Shown: positions 7,823 through 16,574 of the stretch, one piece after another
How positions within the stretch are numbered: the first letter of the stretch is position 1
How the letters are laid out: each line of letters starts with the position of its first letter
Source: Candidatus Aminicenantota bacterium
GTDB lineage: Bacteria; Acidobacteriota; Aminicenantia; Aminicenantales; Aminicenantaceae
Assembly: GCA_020348385.1 (NCBI GenBank)
Contig: CP070750.1
Span: 3,689,162 to 3,753,161, forward strand
DNA: 64,000 nt
Reading direction: 5' to 3'
Position numbers and translations under genes: made by a program
The notes under the pieces: generated by a model
What the model was told of the DNA's origin: nothing
Database searches by the model: none
Seen by the model: only the letters and a program-made list of their open reading frames with translations

Positions 7823-8137
7823 TTGAAAGACTACGGAGATCTCGATAGCAAATTCAGGTATGTGATATTAGCAGCGATGCGAGCGAAGCAATTGCTGAGT
7901 GGCGCAAAGCCACGGATCAAATCCCGGTCGAAAAATCTTATCCGTATTGCCCAGGAAGAGGTGAAGCAGGGACTTGTAGATTATGAGATAGTAAAGGCAG
8001 TAAAGGAAGAACTGGGAGATGTTTCTGATGCCGATAAGGAAATTTTTATCGGGGAAGAAATAGCACCAGAAGTCGAGGAAAAACAAGAAAAGACGAGTTC
8101 AGAAAAAAAGAAACCAAAAAAGGGCAAAAAAGCCTAG
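7823..8137 (+). CDS. rpoZ: RNA polymerase omega subunit
   Basis: SKFRYVILAAMRAKQLLSGA followed by KNLIRIAQEEV is the omega signature (the MRAKQL helix, then a 'K...IAxEE' helix). Omega helps assemble the core polymerase by holding the beta-prime C-terminus. At 104 residues it is slightly longer than usual because of an acidic then Lys-rich tail ending KKPKKGKKA. The start is TTG 7823, supported by GAGGAG at 7807-7812. The 3' end overlaps the convergent CYTH gene by 4 bases. Confidence 0.88.
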   Translation: MKDYGDLDSKFRYVILAAMRAKQLLSGAKPRIKSRSKNLIRIAQEEVKQGLVDYEIVKAVKEELGDVSDADKEIFIGEEIAPEVEEKQEKTSSEKKKPKKGKKA

Positions 8138-8646
8138 CTCCCACCCTCATTCTTTATCAGTTGGACATAATCCAGCTTGATGAATTCCTTTTTTAAAAAA
8201 CCCAAGGACGTTGCGACCCGGACAATTTGACTTTGTTCTCCTTCCAGTTCTAAATAATTTCCGATTGATGTTTCATCCAAACATATTTTGCATTTTTTTA
8301 AGCGATAGGTTGTTCTGTATTTTTTGTAATGAAATGTGGGGATGAATCCCAACTCTTTCAAGATTTTTTTCATCTGTTTCTCATTTTTCACTTCAGTTTC
8401 GTATTCTTCCCGGATTTTGAACTTTCTCGATTTTTGAGGAGGGCCTTTAAAGGTCAGATAGGCTTTTTTGTTTTCGATCCGAAGTCTTAGAGCTCGTTTT
8501 TGGCTGAAAAGAGACCGGGAAGGAAAATCATAAAGGGTGTTTTCTTCCCAATGGCGGCCTTTAGATAATTCGGCCCCCAAAGTACCAAGCTTATCTGCCA
8601 TTTTTTCTGGATCATCAATTCTTATTTTAACTTCGATTTCTATCAT
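8134..8646 (-). CDS. CYTH-domain protein (class IV adenylate cyclase/ThTPase-like)
   Basis: At 170 residues it is a single CYTH tunnel-fold domain. The N-terminal ExExK motif (E3, E5, K7 in MIEIEVKI) is followed by ALRLRIENKKAYLTFKGP, EEYETEV and YLELEG. These charged residues bind triphosphate and divalent metal. Family members hydrolyse thiamine triphosphate or tripolyphosphate, or make cAMP (CyaB); sequence alone does not decide. The gene runs convergent to rpoZ and upstream of the polyprenyl synthase gene on the opposite side of a hairpin repeat. Confidence 0.82.
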   Translation of the reverse strand: MIEIEVKIRIDDPEKMADKLGTLGAELSKGRHWEENTLYDFPSRSLFSQKRALRLRIENKKAYLTFKGPPQKSRKFKIREEYETEVKNEKQMKKILKELGFIPTFHYKKYRTTYRLKKCKICLDETSIGNYLELEGEQSQIVRVATSLGFLKKEFIKLDYVQLIKNEGGS

Positions 8647-8662
8647 AATCCCTTTCCCGGAT

Positions 8663-8699
8663 TATTCATAAAAAATAGCATCGGCATTTTTTATGAATA
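8663..8699. repeat. perfect inverted repeat made of the element's left end
   Basis: TATTCATAAAAAAT-type arms at 8663-8676 and 8686-8699 pair perfectly (14 bp) around a 9-base loop. On the minus strand the sequence TAGCCTGAGCTATTCATAA, then AAAATGCCGAT, follows the polyprenyl synthase stop by 7 bases. It matches the left ends of the elements at 26248 and 34834. It looks like a minimal or collapsed copy, and could also work as a terminator. Confidence 0.65.
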
Positions 8700-8706
8700 G
8701 CTCAGG

Positions 8707-9729
8707 CTATTTATTTCTGTGTAGGATATAATCAGGGAATAGCGACAGAGCGTCCCTATGGACGGATGGGCCAAGGTGTTGGAGGAGTTCCTTGGAATGA
8801 ACCGAAAATTCTTCGGCTTTGCGAAAGGTGTAATCCAGGGCTCCATTGGATTTCACAGTGTATAGGATCTCGTCGAGAGATGACTTGTCTAACTTTTTCT
8901 TTTTCAACAGATCCAAGATGCGGTTCCGGTTTTCCCTTCCGTCATTTTGGAGAGTGTAGATCAATGGAAGAGTAATGCGACCTTCTCGTAAATCCGAGAG
9001 GATAGGCTTCCCCATCGTATTTTCGTCACCTGTATAATCCAGCAAATCATCGATGATTTGGAATGTCATCCCAAGGTTTGTTCCAAAATCTGTCAGTATT
9101 TTTTCTTCCTTGTTTTTTGCGTTGCCCAAGATTCCGCCTAATTGACAGGAAGCTGAGAACAATGAGGCTGTTTTCTTATTAATGATGTCAAGATAGTTGT
9201 GTTCGTCTATATCCAGGTTCCAGCTGACATAATATTCGTTCAGCTCTCCCTCAATCATTTTGGATGAAACATCTGTGAGAATCTGGACAATCTGTTTGTG
9301 TCGGCTTTGGAGGGAGTAACCGATCGTTTTGATATACAGATAGTCACCCAACAGGACAGTGATATTCGGACCCCATTTGGTATGAACGGATTCTCGTCCT
9401 CTTCTCGTTTGGGAATTGTCGATGATATCGTCATGGAGGAGACTGGCAGTGTGTATGGTTTCAACGAGGCTCGACAAGATGATGTGTTCATCCCCTGTGT
9501 ATCCATAAAGTTTGGAGCAGAGGATAAGAAGAGCAGGCCTTATCCTTTTTCCCGCATTCTTGAAAAGGTAGGAGCTGATTTCAGCAATGATCTTGTTCGG
9601 AGATTTTATGTATTCCTTCAACTCCTCTTCTACCGCATCCAAATCCTTCTGGATATCGCGGTACAGATTGCGGATGCCCGGAATCCTTTTGACCTGGGAT
9701 TTGTCCAGTTGTTTGACTAAATCCTTCAT
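8707..9729 (-). CDS. ispB: long-chain polyprenyl diphosphate synthase
   Basis: The 340-residue trans-prenyltransferase has both Asp-rich motifs: LLHDDIIDNSQTRRG (first Asp pair at residues 100-101) and IIDDLLDYTGD (227-231). These bind magnesium and the diphosphates of isopentenyl and allylic substrates. The residue five before the first motif is Ala, a small side chain that permits long products, so an octaprenyl/heptaprenyl role in quinone side-chain synthesis fits better than farnesyl synthesis. No quinone-ring genes are nearby. The symbol follows the octaprenyl enzyme; exact chain length is uncertain. Confidence 0.87.
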   Translation of the reverse strand: MKDLVKQLDKSQVKRIPGIRNLYRDIQKDLDAVEEELKEYIKSPNKIIAEISSYLFKNAGKRIRPALLILCSKLYGYTGDEHIILSSLVETIHTASLLHDDIIDNSQTRRGRESVHTKWGPNITVLLGDYLYIKTIGYSLQSRHKQIVQILTDVSSKMIEGELNEYYVSWNLDIDEHNYLDIINKKTASLFSASCQLGGILGNAKNKEEKILTDFGTNLGMTFQIIDDLLDYTGDENTMGKPILSDLREGRITLPLIYTLQNDGRENRNRILDLLKKKKLDKSSLDEILYTVKSNGALDYTFRKAEEFSVHSKELLQHLGPSVHRDALSLFPDYILHRNK

Positions 9730-9771
9730 ATTTAGCTCGTTAATCGATGCCTTATATTAACATCTCGTTCG

Positions 9772-10560
9772 TCATATTTCAAACGGAAAAAGCGCCGAAA
9801 AATTTTGCGATGTCATTCGTGCGATCTCTCCGAGATCGAGTTTTTTAATGATCGCCAATGTTTTAGCGACTTCTTTCACATACAACGGTTCATTCCTTTT
9901 GATTTTTCCCCTATATGGGACAGGAACAAGATAAGGAGAATCGGTTTCGATTAAAATTTTGTCAAGCGGGAGCTTTGCTGCCACATCTCTTAGAGACTGA
10001 GCATTTGGATAGGTGAGAATTCCTGAAAAAGAAATCAAAAAATCATGTTCCAGCATGTGCTCACCGAATTCCCAGTTTTCGGTGAAACAGTGGAGCACAC
10101 CTCCGTTGGAGAAACCCTCTTTCTCGATGGCAACGGCGATTTCATCGGCGGCATTCCGGCTGTGGATCACGACAGGAAGATCCAGATCTTGGGCCAAATT
10201 CAACTGGTTCCGGAACACCCTCCCTTGTTCTTGAGGCGAGGAAAAGTTATAGTGAAAATCGAGTCCGATTTCTCCGACAGCGCATATTTTTTTCTCGGAG
10301 GCCCATTGTTTTAATATTGAAGCTACACCTGCATGAAAATCCTTAGCATTATGAGGATGTACTCCGGCTGCAGCAAAAATATTTTCGTGCTTTTCGATCA
10401 GGTCTAGAGCGGTTTGGAGATTTTTAGGCTCTGTGAGTTCAACCGGGCACAGGATAGCTTGAATATCTTCTTGGGATGCCCTTGCGATGACTTGATCGCG
10501 ATCATTCTGGAATTCTTCCGAGTTGATATGGGCATGTGAGTCGACGAATTTCATAGTCAT
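9772..10560 (-). CDS. tatD: TatD-family metal-dependent deoxyribonuclease
   Basis: At 262 residues it matches the TatD/YcfH TIM barrel. Metal ligands are visible in order: DSHAHINSEEF (two His), VGEIGLDFHY (Glu), VIHSRNA (His), LHCFTE (His) and IETDSPYL (Asp). Family members are 3'-5' exonucleases acting on single-stranded DNA, some on D-Tyr-tRNA. It follows the polyprenyl synthase and DUF885 genes on the same strand. A second in-frame ATG two codons in is an equally plausible start. Confidence 0.9.
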   Translation of the reverse strand: MTMKFVDSHAHINSEEFQNDRDQVIARASQEDIQAILCPVELTEPKNLQTALDLIEKHENIFAAAGVHPHNAKDFHAGVASILKQWASEKKICAVGEIGLDFHYNFSSPQEQGRVFRNQLNLAQDLDLPVVIHSRNAADEIAVAIEKEGFSNGGVLHCFTENWEFGEHMLEHDFLISFSGILTYPNAQSLRDVAAKLPLDKILIETDSPYLVPVPYRGKIKRNEPLYVKEVAKTLAIIKKLDLGEIARMTSQNFSALFPFEI

Positions 10561-10630
10561 ATTATCAAAGTGGGTAAAATTTTACACACAGAGTAATAAA
10601 CCCGAATGGGTCGCTAGATCCTTTGGCCGA

Positions 10631-12403
10631 TTACTGCTCTAATACTTTCTTTTTCAGATGCCTGAGGGGCAATGCTCCGTAACTGAGGAGTTTGGACATG
10701 AATTCTTTTTCGCTGAACGAATCTCCTTTAAGCTGCTTGTACTCCTCTCTCATGTCCAGAATTTCTTGCAATCCCACATAAGCGTAGGCCGCATTTCCGG
10801 GGAGAAGCAGGATGCGGTTCCATTTTCTTTCTGCTTCGGCTTCGGTCTGGAATCCGACCCTGACCATGTAGTTAACGGCATCCTCTTTGGTCCAGTTGCT
10901 TTCATGAATTTGGAATTCAGCGATAAAATCTGTGATAACACGGAGCCTCAACTTGAGCTGGTGGAGACGGAGATTCAGGTCATAGTTACCAAAACCTTCG
11001 AATATCAACTTCTCTTCGAAGAGGATTGGCCAGCCTTTCAGCAGCGGCAAGCTGGCGTAGAGTTTTCTCAATAATGTGGAATTTTGATTCGTGTGAAATG
11101 AGGGAACAAATACTCCGGGATAGATTTTCCGGACAGCATAAAACGGGAGTAAAAAATTGTTATATTCTTCGAGAAACGATGTGGTTTGATCTGCACTCCA
11201 ATCATCGGGAATAGGAGTAACCTGGTAGCTATAGGCACTCGAAGACTCATAAGTCCCAGGGGACACAAGCCTGGTCCATGTGATTCCCTGATAGGCTTCA
11301 GGCATCGGTTCGATCGTTAAATTATTATCGGGCAGATCGATCAGTTGTTTATCCATCAGAAAGCTTTTGATTTCCTCGACGGATGATTCGAGCTTATCCA
11401 TAAATTCATCTTTGGACACATGGTTTTCTTTGGCTTTTTCCAGGACTCCTTGAATGATTATCCGCCTCGCTTCATCCTCCCCTCTCTGAGCAGTCAGTTG
11501 CTGCATGTCCACTTCGGGATACATCAGTCTGTACAAAGGAAGGCAAACCATGGACATCTCAACTTTTGTGATATTGTTGATATCGGCTGTCGCTCTATCC
11601 ACGAGCTCCTGGACCGGGATGTTATTCTGGAGAGTTAAGCGTATGAGCCGGGCATGCGCTTCTCCTAATCGGATATTCCCAGTGGATTTGGGCAAAAGTT
11701 CATTGCTCAGATAGTTTTGGTAGTCTTCCAAAGCCGGGATGACTTTTCCCAGCTCGGCGAGAAGCTTGGTTCTCTGCTCTTCTGGGACTTCGGAAATCAG
11801 TGTGGGGAGGTCGGTTCTATACATCTCGAAAATGGCAGGGAACTGTTTGATTGCAGTCTCTGTCGATATTTGTGTGGGAGTCTTTAAAATTTCTTTGGCC
11901 TGCTTGATTAGCTTTGGCAGAGCCTTGAGTCGATCTGTCGCATTTTTAGCCCTGGTATCAAGAGGCGCGAAGTCTTTCTCCAATAAAGGTTTCACGCAAT
12001 TGATGAATATAGAGTTATAAAAAATGGGATCATATTCCCAGGGAATGAGCTGTTCGTTTTTCAGCTTTTCCAAGTCAAGGGCGTCCATCAGGATTTCGTG
12101 ATCGATCTGGAACTCCGGGCTCATTTTGGTCCGGTCCACTTTGGTCACGAGATCCTGGTTGAACTGGTCCAGTTCTTCCAGACGTTTTTCGAGATTTCTT
12201 TCCGCAAAATCTTCCAATTTGTTGTCATACTTGTGGAAGCCGACCATTGTGCCAGCTGTAGGTTGAAACTTCCAAATGGCGTCCAAAAATTCTTCCATGA
12301 GTTTTTGAAATTTTCCATCCTCTTCATTTTGCTGGGACAGAAGCAGACCTGTGTTAGACAGGACGAAGACGATGATGAAGATAGAGGTGATGAATTTCCT
12401 CAT
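10631..12403 (-). CDS. secreted DUF885 protein lacking the metal site
   Basis: The 590 residues have a Sec signal peptide (residues 1-23) and resemble DUF885 along their length, with the N-terminal 'FL..W...P..GT..G.H.YD' and the C-terminal MREEY region. In active relatives a HExxPGHH motif binds zinc; here the matching stretch reads RKIYPGVFVPSFH, and the downstream EGWALYAE reads KGWPILFEEK. The protein therefore looks like a non-catalytic relative, perhaps a binding protein. The start is set by AGGAGGACCCA upstream. It lies downstream of fabH with a 123-base gap. Confidence 0.75.
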   Translation of the reverse strand: MRKFITSIFIIVFVLSNTGLLLSQQNEEDGKFQKLMEEFLDAIWKFQPTAGTMVGFHKYDNKLEDFAERNLEKRLEELDQFNQDLVTKVDRTKMSPEFQIDHEILMDALDLEKLKNEQLIPWEYDPIFYNSIFINCVKPLLEKDFAPLDTRAKNATDRLKALPKLIKQAKEILKTPTQISTETAIKQFPAIFEMYRTDLPTLISEVPEEQRTKLLAELGKVIPALEDYQNYLSNELLPKSTGNIRLGEAHARLIRLTLQNNIPVQELVDRATADINNITKVEMSMVCLPLYRLMYPEVDMQQLTAQRGEDEARRIIIQGVLEKAKENHVSKDEFMDKLESSVEEIKSFLMDKQLIDLPDNNLTIEPMPEAYQGITWTRLVSPGTYESSSAYSYQVTPIPDDWSADQTTSFLEEYNNFLLPFYAVRKIYPGVFVPSFHTNQNSTLLRKLYASLPLLKGWPILFEEKLIFEGFGNYDLNLRLHQLKLRLRVITDFIAEFQIHESNWTKEDAVNYMVRVGFQTEAEAERKWNRILLLPGNAAYAYVGLQEILDMREEYKQLKGDSFSEKEFMSKLLSYGALPLRHLKKKVLEQ

Positions 12404-12526
12404 TGGGTCCTCCTGTGTGCGAGTGTTTTTGTGTTCATCTATATGTATGTTTTGGTTGCAAATATAAGGTGCAATCCTACCATAAAGTGTTCCTTTAAAG
12501 CAATATATCTATAGTGATATTCATGG

Positions 12527-13525
12527 CTACCATTTGATTGCCGAAGAGGCCCATGTGTAACCTGATCCGAACGCTGTCAACATGACCAAATCGCCCCTTT
12601 TGATCCTACCCTGCTCTAGAGCCTCGTCTAATGCAATGGGGATAGAGGCGGCTGTTGTGTTTCCGTATCGATCAATATTCCTGATGACTTTTTCGACTGG
12701 AATCTTTAAATTTCTTGCTACCATTTGGCTGATTCTCTCATTTGCTTGATGAGGGATCAAGTGGTCGACATCTTCGATTGTCAGATTGTTATGCTCTAAG
12801 GCGGAGCGCACAGCCTCCGGCATTTTTGCCACGGCTGTTTTGAATACGTTTCTCCCGTTCATGGAGGGAAAAAGCTTTTTGTCGGTTACCATATCTACGG
12901 AAAAAACTGGATGATCCTTAGGACTTGGCCTTTGCATCCATAAATCCTCGACATAATTTCCGTCCGAAAAAAGGTGGGTGGAAAGAATACCTCGATCTTC
13001 GTCGGGATTGCCAGGTTCGATGATCACAGCAGCCGCTCCGTCCCCAAAAAGTACGGCCAGATCTCTCCCGTCATCGGAATAATCTAGGTTGGCCGACTGT
13101 TTTTCTGCCGCCACAAGGAGGATTTTATGGTAAGTTCCATTCCTGATGTATTGGTCTGCGACCGAAAGAGCGTATATAAAGCCACTGCATTGGTTCCTGA
13201 CATCAAGAGCCCCAATGTTCTCAAGTTCCAATTTTGCCTGAACAAGAACACCGATACCCGGAAAGTAGTGGTCTGGAGAGAGAGTGGCTGCGATGATAAA
13301 GTCTATTTCAGATTTGTCGATTTGGGCATCATCGATGGCTTTCAATGCGGACTCGTAGGCAAGATCAGAACTTCCGACGCCTGGCTCTGCATAGTGTCTT
13401 TCTTTGATTCCGGAACGCTGTTGGATCCATTCATCCGAAGTGTTCATTGTCTTTTCAAGGTCGAAATTCGTGATGATCTTTGGAGGGATATACCGGCCAG
13501 TTCCAGAGATTATTGATCTATTCAT
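12527..13525 (-). CDS. fabH: 3-oxoacyl-ACP synthase III
   Basis: The 332 residues carry the KASIII Cys-His-Asn triad: Cys113 in RNQCSGFIYAL, His259 in LIPHQANERI and Asn289 in RYGNTTAAS. The enzyme condenses acetyl-CoA (or another primer) with malonyl-ACP to begin fatty acid synthesis. No acpP, fabD or fabG sits next to it, so it is outside a fab operon. A TATAAT-like box lies in the 185-base region upstream, which it shares divergently with the DsbD-N-like gene. Confidence 0.92.
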   Translation of the reverse strand: MNRSIISGTGRYIPPKIITNFDLEKTMNTSDEWIQQRSGIKERHYAEPGVGSSDLAYESALKAIDDAQIDKSEIDFIIAATLSPDHYFPGIGVLVQAKLELENIGALDVRNQCSGFIYALSVADQYIRNGTYHKILLVAAEKQSANLDYSDDGRDLAVLFGDGAAAVIIEPGNPDEDRGILSTHLFSDGNYVEDLWMQRPSPKDHPVFSVDMVTDKKLFPSMNGRNVFKTAVAKMPEAVRSALEHNNLTIEDVDHLIPHQANERISQMVARNLKIPVEKVIRNIDRYGNTTAASIPIALDEALEQGRIKRGDLVMLTAFGSGYTWASSAIKW

Positions 13526-13800
13526 GATTTTAACTCCGCAGCTATAATATACTCGATAGTAAGGGAAAAATAAAGCCTGGTGTTTCTCTATTTCCAGGGT
13601 AACTTTTGGGCAAGCGGGTATGTTAGCCCTTTGATTGTCAGCCTTGTTTCAGCGAGAAAAATCCGATTTCCTCATCAGCTAGCCAGATTGTATTAAAGTT
13701 TATCGAGGAAATGGTGACGTTTCTTATCCTAAGGAACATCTTGACTCCTGGGCAAAGAGGGAGTACCATTCTATTCAACAGGAAAAATTCAGGAGCGTCT

Positions 13801-14280
13801 GTGAACAAAACCGTTTTTGGACTCATGATTATTGTTCTGTTTTGCCTGGGAGGATTTGCGCAAAAGGATGAGGATTGTCTTAAGGTCGACGCATCGATAA
13901 GTCCGAGATATCTTTCAAGAGGGCAAGAAGGAAAGGTCGTTCTCAAAATAACATTGGCCGAAGGTATCACCATCAATCCTCAACCGTCGTTTATAATTGA
14001 ATGCGATCCATCTTATGAGCTTATTTTCCCTAAAAATTTTTTCACAGCATCCGATTTAGAAATCGAGATAAAGGAAGAGACAGGAGAAGAGTACCTGAAT
14101 CTCGAAGAACCTATCGAGATTCCTTTCACAGTAAGTCTCGATGCAGAAAGAGGCAATCATTCATTCGAGGGAAGAATCAAATATTTCGCCTTTTCCAAGC
14201 AGGAAGGATGGTGTCTTAAAAGCACAGCAAAATTTGCGGCATCTTTCTACACGCGAAGCACCAGAATAAAGAAAAAATAG
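13801..14280 (+). CDS. periplasmic DsbD N-terminal-domain-like protein
   Basis: From GTG 13801 (AGGAG about 7 bases upstream) the product is 159 residues with a Sec signal (residues 1-17). The beta-rich remainder resembles the N-terminal domain of DsbD-type reductases: SISPRYLSRGQEGKVVLKI, INPQPSF, and a late RIKYFAFSKQEGWCL that mirrors the 'Y.AC.....C' strand. Only one Cys of the DsbD-alpha pair region is kept (in EGWCL), so disulfide exchange is doubtful. No DsbD membrane domain follows. An upstream ATG at 13711 would add 30 residues before the signal and is unlikely. Confidence 0.55.
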   Translation: MNKTVFGLMIIVLFCLGGFAQKDEDCLKVDASISPRYLSRGQEGKVVLKITLAEGITINPQPSFIIECDPSYELIFPKNFFTASDLEIEIKEETGEEYLNLEEPIEIPFTVSLDAERGNHSFEGRIKYFAFSKQEGWCLKSTAKFAASFYTRSTRIKKK

Positions 14281-14283
14281 GAT

Positions 14284-15300
14284 TCAAAGCCAATCCTGAT
14301 CAACATACCACGTTAAAGTCTCTTGGAGACCCTGTTTGAGGCTAAAATGGGGAGAAAAGGACAAAAGACGTTCTGCTTTTGTTATATCTGCAAACCAGCT
14401 TGTCTGCATGATGGCTTTGAGTTTATCCCTGTTAAAATTGCTGGGTTTGTTCGTTATTGCAGCCGCTCCTTCCAAAACCAGGGCTGCCAATTTCAAGAGG
14501 AAGTAAGGGCATCTGATCGTCAACAGCTTTTTCCCTAATGCTTCCCCAGCGATTTTTCCGAATTCGTCCCAAGTGACATGGTGTGGATGGGCGATATTGA
14601 TGATCTCCCCTGATATGAGATCCTTTTGGATGCAAAGATCGAAGGAATTGATAAGGTCCTTGATGTAACACAAGTGATACAAACTTTCCTGGGAGGCTTG
14701 GGAGAGTAGGATTCCCCTTTTAACAGATTTGAAATAGGGGAGGAAATCTTCATCTCTTGGGCCATAGACAGCTCCAACCCGGATGATGACAAGAGGGAAA
14801 TCCTTTTTGAATTTAAGGGCTTCTCTTTCACCGAAGAGTTTGCTTTCACCGTAGGCAGACACAGGGTGGGATTCATCATCTTCTTTCACAGGATTCCCAT
14901 CGAGAGATGGGCCCGCAGCGGCCGTGCTACTGAGAAAAAAAATCTTTTTCGGCACTATATTCTGTTCACGTAGTGACTGAAAAAAACTTGCTGTCCCATG
15001 TTGGTTTACTGTATAATAATCTGCTATTTTGCGTGCTTTGGTTATGCCTGCTATGTGGAAAACGTAGTCGATGTTACTGGGAAGAAATGGTATAGAAAAA
15101 AGGTCTCCATTCAGAAAGTGGATATCCATGCCATTTAGCCATTTGAGATTGTTTAAATCTCGAACCAATGCGTATACTTCTGCATTTTTTTCTTCTAACA
15201 AGTGATTAATAAGGTGGCTTCCGATAAATCCGGTCCCACCTGTAACCAAGGCTCTCATAGGAAAGATTGTATGAAAAATGCTGTTGAGCGTCAAACACAT
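14284..15300 (-). CDS. NAD-dependent epimerase/dehydratase (extended SDR)
   Basis: A Rossmann glycine motif, ALVTGGTGFIGSHL, lies at the N-terminus. FLSSTAA and YGESK supply the Ser-Tyr-Lys catalytic residues of extended short-chain dehydrogenases. AGGAAACA before the 15300 start supports a 338-residue form; a second Met at 15258, right before the Rossmann strand, is the alternative. It is divergent from a serine palmitoyltransferase-like gene with ~70 bases between. In Caulobacter an extended SDR (CerR) acts with Spt in ceramide synthesis, so a sphingolipid role is a reasonable inference, while sugar nucleotide epimerisation is the default. Confidence 0.8.
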   Translation of the reverse strand: MCLTLNSIFHTIFPMRALVTGGTGFIGSHLINHLLEEKNAEVYALVRDLNNLKWLNGMDIHFLNGDLFSIPFLPSNIDYVFHIAGITKARKIADYYTVNQHGTASFFQSLREQNIVPKKIFFLSSTAAAGPSLDGNPVKEDDESHPVSAYGESKLFGEREALKFKKDFPLVIIRVGAVYGPRDEDFLPYFKSVKRGILLSQASQESLYHLCYIKDLINSFDLCIQKDLISGEIINIAHPHHVTWDEFGKIAGEALGKKLLTIRCPYFLLKLAALVLEGAAAITNKPSNFNRDKLKAIMQTSWFADITKAERLLSFSPHFSLKQGLQETLTWYVDQDWL

Positions 15301-15373
15301 TTGTTTCCTGATTCAGGCTATCTTGAAGCAAGGAAAGACAGTTCGCAGATGAGTTGTGAACGAGGAGGATATT

Positions 15374-16558
15374 TTGGGTATTTTTGATAAATGTTATGAG
15401 TTTACCAGGGCCGAGGAAGCCATGGCGATGGGGATCTATCCATTTTTTACCCCAATACAGGAAGTCTATGGGAATAAGGTCAAGGTGGATGGCAAAGAAA
15501 TGATCATGGTAGGATCCAACAACTACCTTGGCCTCCTCGACCATCCCCAAGTGAAAAAGGCTGCAAGGGAAGCTGTCGACAGATATGGAGTTGCGACATG
15601 CGGTTCTAGGTTCCTTAACGGCACACTCGATATTCATGTAGAATTGGAAGAAAAATTGGCCCAGTTTTTGAAAAAGGAAGCTGCTCTTGCCTTCAGCACA
15701 GGCTTCCAAACAAATCTTGGCATCATCTCCACTCTAGTATGCCGAGGGGATGCTGTCATCACAGATCAAATGATTCATGCCAGCATCATAGATGCTTGTC
15801 GTCTTTCCTACGGGGATGTGTACAAATACAAACACAATGATATGGCTGATTTGGAAAAGCAACTCTCATCCATCGGAAATGATGTCGACAAAATGATCGT
15901 GGTGGATGGTGTCTTCAGCATGGAAGGAGACCTGGCCAACCTACCGGACATTGTCGACTTAGCAAAAAAATACAACGCGAAAATAATGGTCGATGAAGCT
16001 CATGGTATCGGCGTCATGGGAGAGAATGGACGCGGGACTGCAGAACATTTTGGCGTGGAGGATGAGATCGACATCGTCATGGGCACATTCAGCAAATCTT
16101 TTGCCTCTCTCGGTGGCATAGTAGCTGGAGACAAAAAAGTGATCTCCTACATAAAGCATTTTGCCCGCTCTTTGATTTTTAGCTCCAGTATCACCCCGGC
16201 TTCCGTGGCATCGGTATTGACGACTTTGGACATCATCCAGCATGAGCCCGAGCGAAGAAGGAGGTTATGGGAAATCACCAACAAGATGAAATCCGGTTTT
16301 CAGGGCATGGGCTACGACACAGGGCCCACAGAAAGCCCGATTATCCCTGTATACACACGAAACGACGAACTTGCGTTCATGCTGTGGAAGCTGTTGAGGG
16401 AGAATGGTATATTCACGAACCCTGTCGTTTATCCGGCCGTTCCAAAGGGAGAGGCTTTGATCAGAACAAGTTATTCCGCTAACCACTCTGATGAAGAGCT
16501 CGATAAAGTTCTCGGAGTTTTTGAGAACTGCGGAAAGCAACTCGGAATCCTCAAGTAA
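15374..16558 (+). CDS. serine palmitoyltransferase-like alpha-oxoamine synthase
   Basis: A PLP-dependent fold-type I enzyme of the AOS family (SPT, KBL, AONS). Visible residues are SNNYLGL, GSRFLNGT, the stacking His of IHASIID, MVDEAHGIG and the Schiff-base Lys of GTFSKSFASLGG. The opening MGIYPFFTPIQ and the pattern MVGSNNYLGLLDHP resemble bacterial serine palmitoyltransferases more than biotin synthesis BioF. It would condense L-serine with an acyl thioester to 3-ketosphinganine in the cytoplasm. GAGGAGG at 15362-15368 favours TTG 15374; GTG 15356 would add six residues. No other biotin genes are nearby. Confidence 0.8.
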   Translation: MGIFDKCYEFTRAEEAMAMGIYPFFTPIQEVYGNKVKVDGKEMIMVGSNNYLGLLDHPQVKKAAREAVDRYGVATCGSRFLNGTLDIHVELEEKLAQFLKKEAALAFSTGFQTNLGIISTLVCRGDAVITDQMIHASIIDACRLSYGDVYKYKHNDMADLEKQLSSIGNDVDKMIVVDGVFSMEGDLANLPDIVDLAKKYNAKIMVDEAHGIGVMGENGRGTAEHFGVEDEIDIVMGTFSKSFASLGGIVAGDKKVISYIKHFARSLIFSSSITPASVASVLTTLDIIQHEPERRRRLWEITNKMKSGFQGMGYDTGPTESPIIPVYTRNDELAFMLWKLLRENGIFTNPVVYPAVPKGEALIRTSYSANHSDEELDKVLGVFENCGKQLGILK

Positions 16559-16574
16559 CACATGGTATCACACA

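Noticed and set aside
10658..12514. several plus-strand frames of 60-140 codons opposite the DUF885 gene
   Set aside because: They are shadows of a well-supported minus-strand gene with signal peptide and ribosome site.
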